From positions 310,001-374,000 of the forward strand of contig JAAVTG010000614.1 of the NCBI GenBank assembly GCA_011947345.1: a stretch of DNA of 64,000 bases, read 5' to 3'. The position numbers and the translations under genes were made by a program. Below, one piece after another: positions 21,015 to 32,517 of the stretch (positions within the stretch are counted from its first letter, which is position 1; every line of letters begins with the position of its first letter). This DNA comes from Phytophthora quininea. Taxonomy: Eukaryota > Oomycota > Peronosporomycetes > Peronosporales > Peronosporaceae. The notes under the pieces are model-generated. The model made no database searches and was not told the DNA's origin. It saw only the letters and a list, made by a program, of their open reading frames with translations.

Positions 21015-24000
21015 ATGGCCGCGCCGCTGCCGCCGCCGCGCTCGCGGCTCATCCTGGAGCGCGTACTGGGCCTCACAGCGCTCAGCAACGCCATGGTGGC
21101 CGTCAACCCCGTCTCAGGAGAGCTGGCCTACGCCGCCGGCTGCATCGTGGTGCTGTACAACCTGCGCCGTAACAAGCAGGTGCGCTACTACCGCGTGGAC
21201 AAGAGCGTGGCGTGTCTGAGCTTCTCCCCAATGGTCAATACTTGGCTATCGGGGAGAAAGGGTACATGCCAGCCATCACCATCTGGGACGGCGCCGACGG
21301 CTCGCTCTGCGCCGAGCTGCAGCGACATCAGTACGGCGTCGCCTGTCTAGCCTTCAGCAAGGACGGTCGTTTCCTCCTGTCGGCTGGACTGGTGCACGAC
21401 CAACATGTATATGCGTGGGAACTTAAGACTAAGAGGAAGGAGAATGTTAAACGACTGGAGGTGACGCCTGTGGGCTGTGCTCAGGCGGAAGACAAGATCT
21501 TGGCCATGGACTACTGCGAAGCCGGCAATTTCTTCGTCACCGTCGGAGAGAAGCACTTCAAGGTGAGAGAAACTGTTTGCGAGGTTGTGTAAATGATTAT
21601 ACTAAGTTATTGTGATGGCAGTACTGGTTCTTAGACGAAAGCGGATCATTTCTAGTGACGGGTTTGCACGTGAACGACTTGCCAGAGCTGCAGCACCGTG
21701 ATGCCGTAGCTTCAACAAAAGCGGCGTCAACATTTACAGGTGTCGGATGTGGATACGGAGCATGTCAGCTTAAAACATTCGCAGTCACATCGGATGGAAC
21801 GCTGTGTTGCTTTGGAGCGTCGGGGATTATGGAGCGATTGGTATCGCTGGAAACAAACAGTGGGAATGCTCTCTCAGTTACGGAATCGTACGTTGCAGTT
21901 GGTGGAGCGAGTGGAATTGTGCGCCTTTTTGATCCGGCATCACTGGGGTATCGGACAACACTACCCTTTCCTCCAGCATTTGGTACAGCTAATAATCCGC
22001 CAGAATACCCTCCCTCGAGCGCGTTGCATCCGGCCGATCCATTTCGATACCCCGCTGTAATTGCTGTGCGAATAAGTGGCTCACATGTTATCGCAGTTTA
22101 CAGCGACCGAAGCATTTTTATCTACGGCACATCAAACCCAGACGCTGTCACGGTGGAACGCTCGTTCCTTTTCCACAGCGGAGGCATTCGAGGATTGGAA
22201 GTGGCAGGATCAGTGAAAGGGATCAACGCAAAAGGAAAAATCATATTCGGGGATGGCACTTCGTCTGCCGGAGGGAATATAATGACTGCTAGCGATGAAA
22301 TCCCGACGGGCACTTTTGTGACCTGCTCAGACGACAACACAGTTCGAATGTGGCATTTAGATTTGCACCGGCGACCTGCCAAACCCAGTCGCTTCGAGGC
22401 CAGCCCCAAAGCTGGACGGTTAGGCCACGAAGTTTGGAAAAATCCATACAGCCAAGAGATGTTGCGGGTGATCTACAACGACCGAGAAAGCGACTTTCTA
22501 AACGAAAATTGTGTTGTCCTGGGCGGTACGTGCACGAATGAGGATAGCAACGCTGTCCATTCTCCTCCAAAGGGGACCGGACGGAACAAAGGATTTCGCA
22601 CACTTGCCGTCCGTCCTGACCAAAAGGAGATTGTCTCTGGAGACCAGGAAGGAAATGTCGTTGTGATCCCGGCAGCTCTGGAGACGCCTGTCAGTCGAAT
22701 CGATGCGCACAGTTCGAGTGTGCATTGTTTAACATACAGCGGTATTCGTGAAGACAAAACCATTCTAATGGCTTCTGGTGGCAAAGATCGACTAATTCAG
22801 CTCTACGACTGCAGAAAGGATCATACAGTTTTGAGCACATTGGAGACTCACTCGTCAGCTGTAATGACAGTGGCTTTATCACGCGATGGAAATATGTTGC
22901 TGAGTTCTGGGGCTGATAACACTGTCTCAGTCGCCTCTATTGATGAGAAGGGAGGAATAATAGGATCGAAATCGTTGCCTGTCAACGGCGGTAAAATATT
23001 TGATATGGTTTTACTTCCAGACAATGACTCGATTGTTGCATCTCGCAACAGCAGACTTGAGATTCTCAGCGCCGAGACTGCAAAATGCTTGAAAGCTCAT
23101 GTTGTTGGGGAGCAGCATCGCTTGGCAATTTGCCCAGCCAACTTTTGTGCCGCAATGAGTGGATCGTTGGCGGAGAGGACAATTCATGTGGTCGATATTA
23201 TCAACGGTGAAACATTGGCTACTGGTACAGGCCACAGCGAAGCGATTACTGCGCTGAGGTTCACACCAGATTGCCGACGCCTGCTTTCCGCTAGCAGTGA
23301 CGGGTGCATTTTTGTCTGGAGACTGGGCGATGACATTCAAATGGACATTAAGTCACATTTACCGACCGTTACTGAGGATCAAGGTCCTGTTCCAGCACCG
23401 CCCCAAACAAATGCAGATCTCAATTTTCCACCATCGACATTACCGCCACTAGCGCCACCGATTTCCGCACCTAGAAAAGTACGACCTACAAATAATAACA
23501 CTGATAACGGCACAGCTGTAGAGGGAAAAGATGATTCCAACAGTCACAATTATGAAGTTGAAGCAAATGATACAGCTACCGTTGCAACAGCGGAAGTGCC
23601 GAAAATCCCAGCTAGAGATTGGAAAGGTAAGGGGGCGGCAGTACCTGGACCAATGGCAGATATTCCTATGGAAGACTGGATGCGTACAAGGGAGACAGCA
23701 AAGCCGATAGTTCAAATGGCAAACGGTAACCCATCCAGTGAGGATGTCAGGCAAGATGCAACTGGAAAACCGTTTGGTGGAACTCTCGCAATCGATCGAT
23801 CACAAACTCCTGACTGGGCAAAGACTGAGCTAACTGTAGTTAATCTACAGGCTCCAGATGACGACGCGAAAACGCGACAGCTAGCTGCGGGTGGGAAATG
23901 GGGAAACAACGTTGCTACTGCGTTGCTAAGTGGAGAAAATCCGAGTCCTGTTCAAATTCCTGGCACGGCAGAACCAAGCATTTCGCGAGGGCAACCTGCA

Positions 24001-25905
24001 GCAGCAACCGGGAACTTATCAGTCGACACAATGACACCGAACCCCGCCAATTCTACAACGCTGGGGTTGGAACGGGAGCAGTTGGAGAAGCGCAAGAAGC
24101 AAATGGATACCGTCAACGCTGTGGCCGCAATGAACACGCGATTAAGTCAGTTGGGCTTGATTCGATCGCCAAAAGCACCAACAACCCCAGCAAAAATGGA
24201 GGGTAGATTTGCGCCATCACCACTAAAGTGGAACGATGCACCAAGGATAACAAGTAATGACGATAACAAGGTGCGGAAATTGCCTCCATCGGTGACGAAG
24301 GAAAGCTCAGCAGCCCGCACAATAAATGTACCTGCTGCACCAACACCTCAAAACCCCGGCAAAACTATCGGTACAACTGACCAGCGGGGTGATAGTGCCA
24401 CTGAGGTGGTAAAGTCTCCTGAAATTGCGCCTCCTCCACCCAAGGAAAATAAAGCATATGCATCACCAACCCTGTCAACACCATCAATGCAGCCAAATGA
24501 ACCAAAGCACGAGGAAGTTGCAACAACCGCGCCTGCCATCCGGCCAATTGAGCCTGAAGTCAAGGTATCTCAACAAGAAAAACAAAAGACTGATCCAGAG
24601 GTTCAAGTCAGTACACCTAGCTCCGTGAATGATGATTCCCTATCTCGAACGAGTGAAATGGCGAACGAGAGTTTTACCAGCGATGAAGATGTCGATAAGA
24701 TGACTGACGAGCTAGTAAATCAAGCACTTCACGAACTGGAGCGCGAAAAACGTGAGCGAGCGAGTTCTTCCGAGCCGGTTGAGGCATCACTGAGTGCATT
24801 CACTGTCGGATATCGTGGCGACCCGCACGTTAAATTGGGCGAAGTTGATCGATCGGCAATTCGATCACACTGTTACAGTGAAGTAGACGCATCTCTCAGT
24901 ATGTTTACTAGCGGGTTTGTGTCGCACAATGAACCTCCAGAAGCCAAGGGGGACGCTGTGACCGAGAATTCAACAGAAAAGGAAAACATGTCCGCGTCGT
25001 TGAGTGCGTTTACGTCAGGATATTCAGATCATGCTGATACAAAGGAGGTGACGACATCTCAAGGCGAAACTGTGTCGACGAGCCCCATGGATGTATCAAT
25101 GAGCAAGTTCACGTCGGGATACAGCTCCAATGCCATCAAGAACGCTGACAAAACGCTCCAGCAACAGGATATTTCGTTGGATATGTCGCTGAGCTGCTTC
25201 ACCAGCGGGTATGGAGACGACAAGTCCGGTGCCGTTGCACCTCCTGTCTGTGCAAGCTCAGAGATTACAACTAATCCTGTAAAGGAATCTCTTAGTACTT
25301 TCACCACCGGATACAGCGCCGCAGTCTCACCCATGGCGATCACAAAAGACCCCGTTAGTAATCATATTGATAAAAGCATCGATGTACAGGCACCAAGTCC
25401 TGCCATTGGTTGCGTCGGCAACGTCGATGACTCCTGCAAACTGTTGGAGATTCACAAAACGAATCCAAACGATTAGAGTCTAAGCTTCGCCAGCCTACTG
25501 TTCGCTTCAAGCTTCAACAGCCTTCAACAGGGCTTAAAGGTATGTATGCAAGAATACTTCGTGACGAAATGATTCTTCAGCTGACTTTTTGTTTCAGATG
25601 AAAATACTGCAAATGCGATTAGGTATGGAGTTTGATTTGTAGACCACTAGTTCCAGTCCTAATCTTCTGTTATTGCTTGCAGTGACTTGGAACTACCACT
25701 AGAGAATGCAGCAATAGCGCTGGAACAGGTTTTGTCAAGTCAGAGCCCCGTCGGCGATGCAGGTAAACTATTTGTTTTTTCAAGCTACAGACCTACAGAC
25801 CTATCTTACATGAATATTTCCATTTGTCCAGACCCAAAGTTGCAAGAAATCCATCGACTCGTCTCAGAACTTCGAGCTGTTATCAACTCCCCGGCCACGC
25901 AATAG
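21015..25905 (+). CDS. WDR62/MAPKBP1-like WD40 scaffold protein
   Basis: Exons 21015-21562, 21622-25539, 25598-25622, 25683-25762 and 25832-25905 encode about 1548 residues after adding one base in the C4 run 21226-21229 and one in the A4 run 25456-25459. The first WD repeats match the WDR62/MAPKBP1 pattern closely: LERVLGLTALSNAMVAVNP, YAAGCIVVLYNLRRNKQ, LAIGEKGYMPAITIWDGADG, ELQRHQYGVACLAFSKDG. More WD repeats continue to about residue 590. The remainder is low-complexity, Pro/Thr/Asn-rich, with six copies of a SLSxFTSGY-type motif and a helical C-terminus (LQEIHRLVSELRAVINS). Animal relatives scaffold JNK signalling and act at spindle poles and centrosomes. Here such a role is inference. 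The tiny 25-nt third exon is supported by phase on both sides. Confidence 0.85.
24784..25314 (+). repeat. Six degenerate copies of an S-L-S-x-F-T-S-G-Y motif in the WDR62-like protein
   Basis: Translated copies are SLSAFTVGY, SLSMFTSGF, SLSAFTSGY, SMSKFTSGY, SLSCFTSGY and SLSTFTTGY, spaced about 30-37 codons apart in otherwise acidic, disordered sequence. The DNA between copies is not similar, so the motif is held at protein level. The function is unknown. Regular spacing of a short aromatic/Ser motif suggests repeated docking sites. Confidence 0.8.
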
Positions 25906-26107
25906 CGAAACTTGCTGTGCTCCAGCAATTTTATTTTGTCAAAAAGAACAGCACAAAAACTTAGTTATCCGACGGCGCGAAAAAGTTTGTTGATCTTTGG
26001 TCCATTCCCTGTCCAAACCGATTCACTTGCTCTCATTATGCTCTCACTCCACGTGTTCCGCCTCATTTCCCAATTGGACAAGCAAGACGGAAGTGAGTAA
26101 GGTAGCG

Positions 26108-27452
26108 ATGGCGTCGGACGACACGGAGAAGAAGCTGGACATGAGTCTGGAGGAAATCGTGCAGGAGCGCAAGGCCGAGACGTCCGCAGTCGTCGGCAAG
26201 GCCAAGAATACGTACGTAGCAAGCGTTGAGCGATCCCAGTCAATGTCCAATCACTCTGATATATATTTTGGTGGTCGTAACAGGAAACGAGCGGAGCGCA
26301 TCGCGCAGTCGAGTCCGTACCCGCGCCACCCGCGTCAAGGCGAGTGGACATTGGAGGACTGTATACAGAGCATTGGTGGACGCTGACGTTCTCTTGTCCT
26401 TCAGATGAGGACGTGGACATGGAACAAACCACCGACGTCGGATGCCGCGTGTACGTGGGGAACCTCTCATGGAGCATCAAGTGGCAGGACCTGAAGGACC
26501 ACATGCAGGCTGCGGGGCCCGTGGAGCTGGCCACGGTGCTCGAGTGGAACGGCCGCTCCAAAGGCTGTGGCGTCGTCACGTACGCCACGGCGGAGGCGGC
26601 TCAGAACGCCATCGCAACGCTCAACGACACGGAGCTGGGCGGCCGCAAGATCTTTGTGCGGGAAGACCGCGAGGCGCAGCCTGTAGCTGTCTCCAAACCC
26701 AAACGCGGCTACCGCGTGTACGTGGGCAACTTGTCGTGGAACGTCAAGTGGCAGGAGCTCAAGGACCACATGAAGCAAGTGGGGACGGTGGTGCATGCGG
26801 ATGGTATGGAGGGAGTTGGGTTGGTAGTTGGTGAGGTGGAGGCTTATTGATGTGGTGTGGGCAGTGCTGGAGGAGGCCAATGGCCGCTCCAAGGGATGCG
26901 GACTGGTGGAGTACGCTACGGAGCAAGAAGCGATCAATGCGATCGCCCAGCTCAACAACACGGAGCTGGAAGGACGCCTCATCTTCGTGCGCGAGGACAG
27001 AGAGCCCGATGGAGGGAGCATCTCCAAGTTCGCCAAGCGCGTGGCCGCGGCGCCGGCTCGTAATCCTGGCGAAGGTCGTCAACTTTACGTCGGAAACGTG
27101 AGTGGATACAGCCCAATTGAATTGACTTAGGGCGGTTTTCTGACGTGTCATTTGCTGCTGGAATAGCTTCCGTGGGATACTAACTGGCAGCAGTTAAAGG
27201 ACTTGTTCCGAACTGTAGGGGTTGTGGAACGGGCCGACATTGCAGAGTACCCTGATGGCCGCTCGCGTGGATTCGGCATTGTTCGCTATGCCAACACCGC
27301 GGACGCGGTGCAAGCAATTGGTAAGTTCTGGTGTTACATTGTGACGAGCATCATGATTGTGTCTAACTTCCTACCCCTATGTCTTAGAACGTTTGAACGG
27401 ACTGGAGATCGAGGGTCGACTGATCGAAGTGCGCCTGGACAAGAAAGAATAA
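26108..27452 (+). CDS. Three-RRM RNA-binding protein with an ALY-like N-terminal motif
   Basis: Six exons (26108-26211, 26284-26339, 26405-26803, 26865-27097, 27167-27320, 27388-27452) encode 336 residues with consistent phases. The intron after 26339 starts with GC instead of GT. Three RRMs are clear from RNP2/RNP1 pairs: VYVGNLSWSIKW with SKGCGVVTYATAE; VYVGNLSWNVKW with SKGCGLVEYATEQ; LYVGNLPWDTNW with SRGFGIVRYANTA. The N-terminal MSLEEIVQERKAE resembles the UAP56-binding motif of ALY/REF export adaptors, and the three-RRM layout resembles yeast Gbp2/Hrb1. A role in mRNP packaging and export is therefore inferred. RRM1 and RRM2 are close duplicates. CCAAT at 26070-26074 lies 34 bp upstream of the start. 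Confidence 0.85.
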
Positions 27453-27758
27453 AGGGGCTAAAATGCCAGAGAATTCGTTGGAAGCAAACATACAGCATCA
27501 AAGGAACAGAGCGAGAACTTCAAGTAGGTGTGAAGATGGCTCAAATTGACTTGATACGTGCGCGATTGCAGAAATGAAGCGACCTTCAAAACTAATCATC
27601 CGGGCTGGACTACTTGTGTACAATGCGCCGAGCTGCTTTGTCGTTGCATCTGGTGAATGTTGGATCTGGCTGTTGTCGTCGCTGGCGGTCTAGTCGCGAC
27701 CCTGTAGTAATTCTTCGAGCACTTGAAAAACTTCCTTCGAGCCTGACAGCGAAACGAG
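27453..27758. other. Convergent interval, possibly containing the 3' end of the IQ-motif gene
   Basis: It lies between the RRM gene and the minus-strand IQ gene. On the minus strand a frame open to a stop at 27610 continues the IQ gene in a different phase (ARFAVRLEGSFSSARR). A single-base correction near 27765 would extend that protein by about 50 residues. Confidence 0.35.
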
Positions 27759-28764
27759 CTAATGACCCTGATCCAGTAACGACAAGTCATCATGAAGCCT
27801 ACGCACCATATATCCCCGAGCGTTCTTCTGGATACATACGACGGAGCGTTGGACTTCCAAGTATATCTGCAAGGAGTTCCTCTTCGGCGGGTGATTTTGT
27901 GCGGGAGGCTCCGGGGTAGATACTTGCTGGTTTTGAAGCGGCGTGCGTTCCGTTGGTAGCGATGGTTCATTCTTTTCCGGTATTGGTTCAAGTGCAAATT
28001 CGGAGTTTTGGCTCAAAGTGTTCGCTGTTTCTTCAAGTTCGTGGGTTTCTGTTAGCTGAGCGGGCGAGATTTCTTGTTCATCAGTGACGACAGTACTCGC
28101 AGTTGCCCATATTTTCGAGGCAAAACTGAGCTTTCCGTGGTTAGTTGAAGTGGGTATCTGAACAATCGATGGTGTCGGCTTTAACGAAGGTCTAGCAATT
28201 CACAACCAAAGTGTTACGGCCGAAGTGGCTCGAATATTTACAAAATAAAATTATCACTTACAGTGGAGATACTGCAACCTCGAGTTGGTCCTCCGCGCTC
28301 TCATATTGTGAAGGTGAAGGCTGCTGGATAGCGGCTGGATATCGGGGCATAGGTGTTTGGTCATGAACGCGAGTGCTACTAAGTACACTCGTTTTGCCTT
28401 GTTCTCGGTCTTCGACGAGCCACCTACAGCAACCCCTATTGAGTTCTAAACCCGTACAGAGATCTCGCACTACGAAGTTCGGACGTACTTCAAAAGCTTT
28501 TGTGACAACGCGAACAGCATTTGGAGTTTCTCCTGCAAAAGTTGCGATGAAGGTTACGAGGCTGTAGATCATAAGATAATTACTGCTGCTGCTTCGTACC
28601 GCTGAAGTTGCTGGCTGTGGCTGGAGTTGCATCACTTTTCTCGCGTAGTCCAAAACGACGTCGGAGTTGAGGGTGCTCAAGTCCACTTGGGCGAGAGAAC
28701 TCATGGAAGCAGATCTAGATCGCGGCATTGTTGGCAGCATCGAAACGGAGCGAGCAAGCGGCAT
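27759..28764 (-). CDS. IQ-motif protein of unknown function
   Basis: No family recognised. The reading path starts at Met 28764 (MPLARSVSMLPTMPRSRSAS), with a GTACGA...TTTTGCAG intron near 28525-28600 and a GTAAGT...TGCTAG intron at about 28193-28260. It ends in a long exon containing the IQ calmodulin-binding motif IQKNARGYMVRR within EVQRSVVCIQKNARGYMVRR. The rest is Ser/Thr/Pro/Glu-rich and probably disordered. A further intron or indel may exist around 28420-28490, where the frame reads less convincingly. The C-terminus may extend to 27610. Calmodulin or myosin-light-chain binding is inferred from the single IQ motif only. Confidence 0.5.
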
Positions 28765-28854
28765 GGTCAAAGAGATTGGAATGCAGCTCAATATTAACGT
28801 GCACAAGAATTCCTAATTCTGTCGATGTCCAGCCAACTTGAACTCTTGACTGAT

Positions 28855-29889
28855 TTAGCACAAGCAGTCGCGAATGATTTCGACAATACCTGGCGGGATA
28901 TCAATTTGGTTGTTGACACTGCTCATTGCTAGCTCCACACGTTCAAAATTGGCAGCACGCAATATTGTCTCTTGATATTCTACGCAAAACACAACCGCGA
29001 GCATTTTCGTGAGACCTACATGTAAGACTTTCAGATATTGGAAAGATAACAAACCTGCCAGCATCTCCAGGATGTCCAAGCGCTGCCAATCTCGTGCCAC
29101 ATCGATTGGAGTAGCCCCAAACTGGTCGCCCACAAACAAATCCACACCGGAGTCAAGCAGCAATCGCACGAGTTCTTCATGGCCATTGCGGCAAGCACAA
29201 TGGAGAGGAATTTGTCCCTGATAAAGCACAAAATGAACGATAAATATTACGTTCCGAAGTGCAGGTACGAAGCCCCTACATCATTATCTCGTGATTGAAT
29301 TTCTGCCCCATGGACAAGGAGCAGTTGAGCTGCGTCCAATTTACCCCACGTGCACGCAGCGGGCAGTGCAGTCTTGCCCTGGCAACAATTAGTTGGAAAT
29401 CGTCATCCACCAACTATAACCGAATGACTTACGTCTCCTTGCTGCTGATTCACGTTTGCCCCGCTCGACAGCAGTAACTCGAGCACCTCAAGACTTTCAT
29501 TTTGAGCTGCCACGCAGAGTGCAGTGCTGCCCTCTTTGTCCTGGTCGTTGATGTTCAGCTTTTTGCCGATCCTAACCAGCAGCTAGTGCCATAAATTTCG
29601 TCCGATACTAACCTTACGCAGAACCAACACCACTCACCACCGTCTTACTACTTCGACTTGGTTGAGCGAGGCAGCGTACACAAACGCATCGCGAGGCTCA
29701 TACACCGCAGCAGCTAGGAAATTGACATGGAATGACTGCAGAAGACGAGCGTCAGCAACATGGTTGCTGCAACGTCCACAAAGCGTCAGACCTTGGAGCG
29801 GTGAGTGTCCTGCACTCCCACATCTCCACCGCAGCGAATTTGTGGCGCCTCTTCAGAATCTCCCGTTCAAAGTTAGACACGTCTAACAT
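28855..29889 (-). CDS. Ankyrin-repeat protein
   Basis: Several short exons on the minus strand splice in frame across introns of about 55-70 nt and give ankyrin repeats: FVYAASLNQVEVVRR; GSTALCVAAQNESLEVLELL with LSSGANVNQQQGD; GKTALPAACTWGKLDAAQLL; GQIPLHCACRNGHEELVRLL with LDSGVDLFVGDQFGATPIDV. The tail (GIVEIIRDCLC) has no known signature. The Met at 29889 opens MLDVSNFEREILKRRHKFAA, but the junction to the next exon (starting near 29738) is not certain, so the N-terminus is provisional. Ankyrin repeats mediate protein binding; partners are unknown. It is tandem with the IQ gene on the same strand, only about 90 bp apart, so read-through between them is possible. Confidence 0.65.
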
Positions 29890-29933
29890 CGCTATGAATC
29901 ACACTTATCAAACCCCTGAAAGCGCAGCAGCCT

Positions 29934-30717
29934 TTATCTCAGATTTAGGTTAATTTGGATGGGGCTGCGAGCGAACTTCTTGTTCCGCGCGCCTTCGATG
30001 CGTGGGTGAGTCGGCGGTCGAGCCATAGCGCCAGAGCTGAAAGGCGACGTGGCAACCCCAAGCCTCGGTGTGCTCGGCGTTCTCTGCAGCACGAAACATT
30101 GAGCGTTAGGAACACATATCTCCTTAAAAATGTTGAAATAAATAAAAACTACCGTGTCCTGGCGATCGATCTCCTTGGTGACCAATTGGTATTGGGTCGG
30201 CGGCAGACGCACGCCGTACTCGTTCGAGATGGGGGCAATGGGATGCTATTGCGCTTGTCCGCCAGTTCCATCATCAACTGCGATAACAAACACACAAATG
30301 AATAACAAATATTATAAATAATTTTAACAAATATTACCTCGCGGGAAGGCACTTGGGCGTAATGGTAGTTCAGCCGGGAGGCGATGGCCAACCGCACGTC
30401 GTCGGGGTCGATTGTCTGCTTGTCAGCGTACATGGAATACTCTTGGGCGTCGACCAGGATCTCCGTCACATAACCTGTAGAAAAATCAACCGCAACATAA
30501 TGTTATTATAAAATAACATGGTTTCAGTAAGTGGGGACGTACGATGAACGAACTCCTGCAGCTGCGAGACCACGCGCGGCTCGAACTTGTCGGCGCCCAT
30601 GGACTCCAGCAGCTGCCGCATGGCCGCCACGTCCAGCGGCTCCACGTCCGGCCCGTCGCGCTCGAACGCGTCGTCGTCGTCCTCGTGCAGGCGCTTGGTC
30701 TGCTTGGCGCTGGTCAT
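29934..30717 (-). CDS. TAF9: TFIID subunit TAF9 (histone-fold)
   Basis: Exons 30717-30543, 30474-30338, 30277-30153 and 30083-29934 encode 195 residues once one base is added to the G5 run at 30231-30235. All intron phases then agree. The histone fold is recognisable: MRQLLESMGADKFEPRVVSQ, YVTEILVDAQEYSMYADKQT, IDPDDVRLAIASRLNYHYAQ. The conserved TAF9 C-terminal motif IPLPPI...YGVRLPPTQYQLVTKE appears only after the correction, a strong argument that the indel is artificial. TAF9 pairs with TAF6 in TFIID and SAGA in the nucleus. The tail ending FARSPIQINLNLR is specific to this lineage as far as I can tell. Confidence 0.93.
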
Positions 30718-30826
30718 TGTCACAAAATGCAAACTGTAATACAAAGTAGGACGAATGAAAATGTAGGCATCTCCAGTCCGATACTTTTTGAATTGCTCTA
30801 ACGGTTATCCGCAGAAACTAAGGCCT

Positions 30827-32443
30827 TTATCTCCATGCAAGCAGCAGACAATTCTCAAGACTGTCACCAGTATCACAGTAGTGCACCAGACGCGTCTTCA
30901 TCTGAAGTTGCTTCAGGTATGCGGCACGACCGGCGTCAATGATGCGTTTACATTTGCGTCCCAGTAATGCACGATCCGTTTTGCTACAACACACACGGTC
31001 ACAGTCAGACAACCCACTCATCTAGAAGTATCAAATTTTTCATCATACCTGATGCCAAGAATGTGTTCCACAGCGTCTCCTTCAAGCCCCATGCCACAAG
31101 TAGTCCAGGAAGTCATACTCGTCAGCAGCTCGAACTCTTGCGCCTTGAAACCTTGGGCCTCGAAGAAAGCAGGGTTCACATAATCTTCCCATGCGCAGAC
31201 ATGGTGGCAGCAAAGTGCGATCGCCAAACCTCGGAATGCAGAGCTGATGGACATCGTGGAGTCGCCCTGCTCTAGCGTGGACGAATTGGGCAGAGTTTGA
31301 GCAATAGCTCGTAGCGACAGATCGGTAGCAACACCACACAGATGCTTGGACATGCAGACGACAGGCTTATCGGATATCTCGCGCATCCCAGCGAAGTTCA
31401 GGTGGCGAATGTCGATCTTAGCCCGCAGGGTAGTGTCCTTAGTAACACCGTTGTCGGCACCAGTGTCGCCGATAAATCGATCAGCCTTGCCTCTAGTGTG
31501 TGCTCGGTCAATAAGCACGTACAAGCTGTCCGGAAACATCTGAGCTAAAGCTAACGAGAGCATACCTCGGCCAGCACCGAGCTCCACAAAGGCAGGGTCT
31601 GAATCCTGCAGCAACTTGGCTTGCTCCATGTGACCGATGATTGAAGCTTGCTGCTCAATGTGCCTCAGCACACTTTTTGATGCGCCAGACGCCTTCTTCT
31701 CCTCGAAAAGCTGGTCGCAGCATTTGTGGTGCAGCTTTTCCAGCGCCAACTCGCCCACGCAAGCGTCATACGAAGTCTCAATTCTCTTGCGCAGGTCCGC
31801 AAAGTCAATAGCAGCCTGCATCGGGTACAACGTCAGCATCACTCTCTTTCTCCTTACATCTACTGTCACGCACTAGCTTGTCAACGATGCCTTGCTGCTG
31901 CTGTGCAGTCGGCTCGGAATGCTCGTTCCCTTTGTCTTCAACTGCACCTTCTTCTTCCATAACCTGTTCTTCTTGTTTAGCAGTCTCTTTGCAGTGTGTT
32001 CCAGAGTTAATATTGTGGCTGTAGTATGGCAGCTTCTGCATAGCGTCGACGTCCTTGACGCGGTTGCACACCAGCACGTGCTTCTTCAGGTCGCACTCGT
32101 ACACTGTGTGTCTGCTGTCCACAGGACACCGCACGCGGCTGCGTCCGCCGTTCTTGAACTTGTTGGACTTCTTACTTGCAGCAGCATCGTCGGCCGGCAG
32201 GTGGTTGCCGCAGAACTGCGAGCCTGGCACTCTAGCACAACAAACTTAGGATGGCTACATTTGACACATTTGACCACCCACTGCACTTACGCACCTAGCG
32301 ATGTTGCAGAAGCGGTTCTTGCGCGCCACGCGGAACATGCAGCGCTCCCATTGACCGTCGCTCTTTGTCTGAGTCTTGCTCTGCTTGCGGCGCTTGCGCT
32401 GGGCGTCACGAGCGAGCTGCTCGGCGCTGCGCTTGGTGTCCAT
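30827..32443 (-). CDS. TRM13: tRNA:m4X modification enzyme TRM13 (2'-O-methyltransferase)
   Basis: Exons 32443-32295, 32231-31874, 31815-31049 and 30983-30827 encode 476 residues with no correction needed. Domain order matches TRM13/CCDC76: an N-terminal CCCH finger (CMFRVARKNRFCNIA then GSQFCGNH), a CHHC U11-48K-type finger (VRCPVDSRHTVYECDLKKH), then the methyltransferase with AFVELGAGRGMLSLALAQ, VVCMSKHLCGVATDLSLR and IALCCHHVC. The C-terminus has KTDRALLGRKCKRIIDAGRA. The enzyme 2'-O-methylates position 4 of the acceptor stem of several tRNAs, using S-adenosylmethionine. It is divergent from the first IMPACT-like gene, with 74 bp between starts and an inverted CCAAT box in the gap. Confidence 0.95.
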
Positions 32444-32479
32444 CGCGATAATAACTGGAGCTGCTCATACCGACGTCTG

Positions 32480-32484
32480 ATTGG
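32480..32484. promoter_or_regulatory. Inverted CCAAT box between TRM13 and the IMPACT-like gene
   Basis: CTGATTGGTCG sits in the 74-bp gap, 37 bp from the TRM13 ATG and 34 bp from the ATG at 32518. If the alternative in-frame Met at 32491 is used for the IMPACT gene, the box is only 7 bp away and would be within the transcript. Confidence 0.45.
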
Positions 32485-32517
32485 TCGAAAATGGATTTAT
32501 ACCATTTTTTGACGGCC

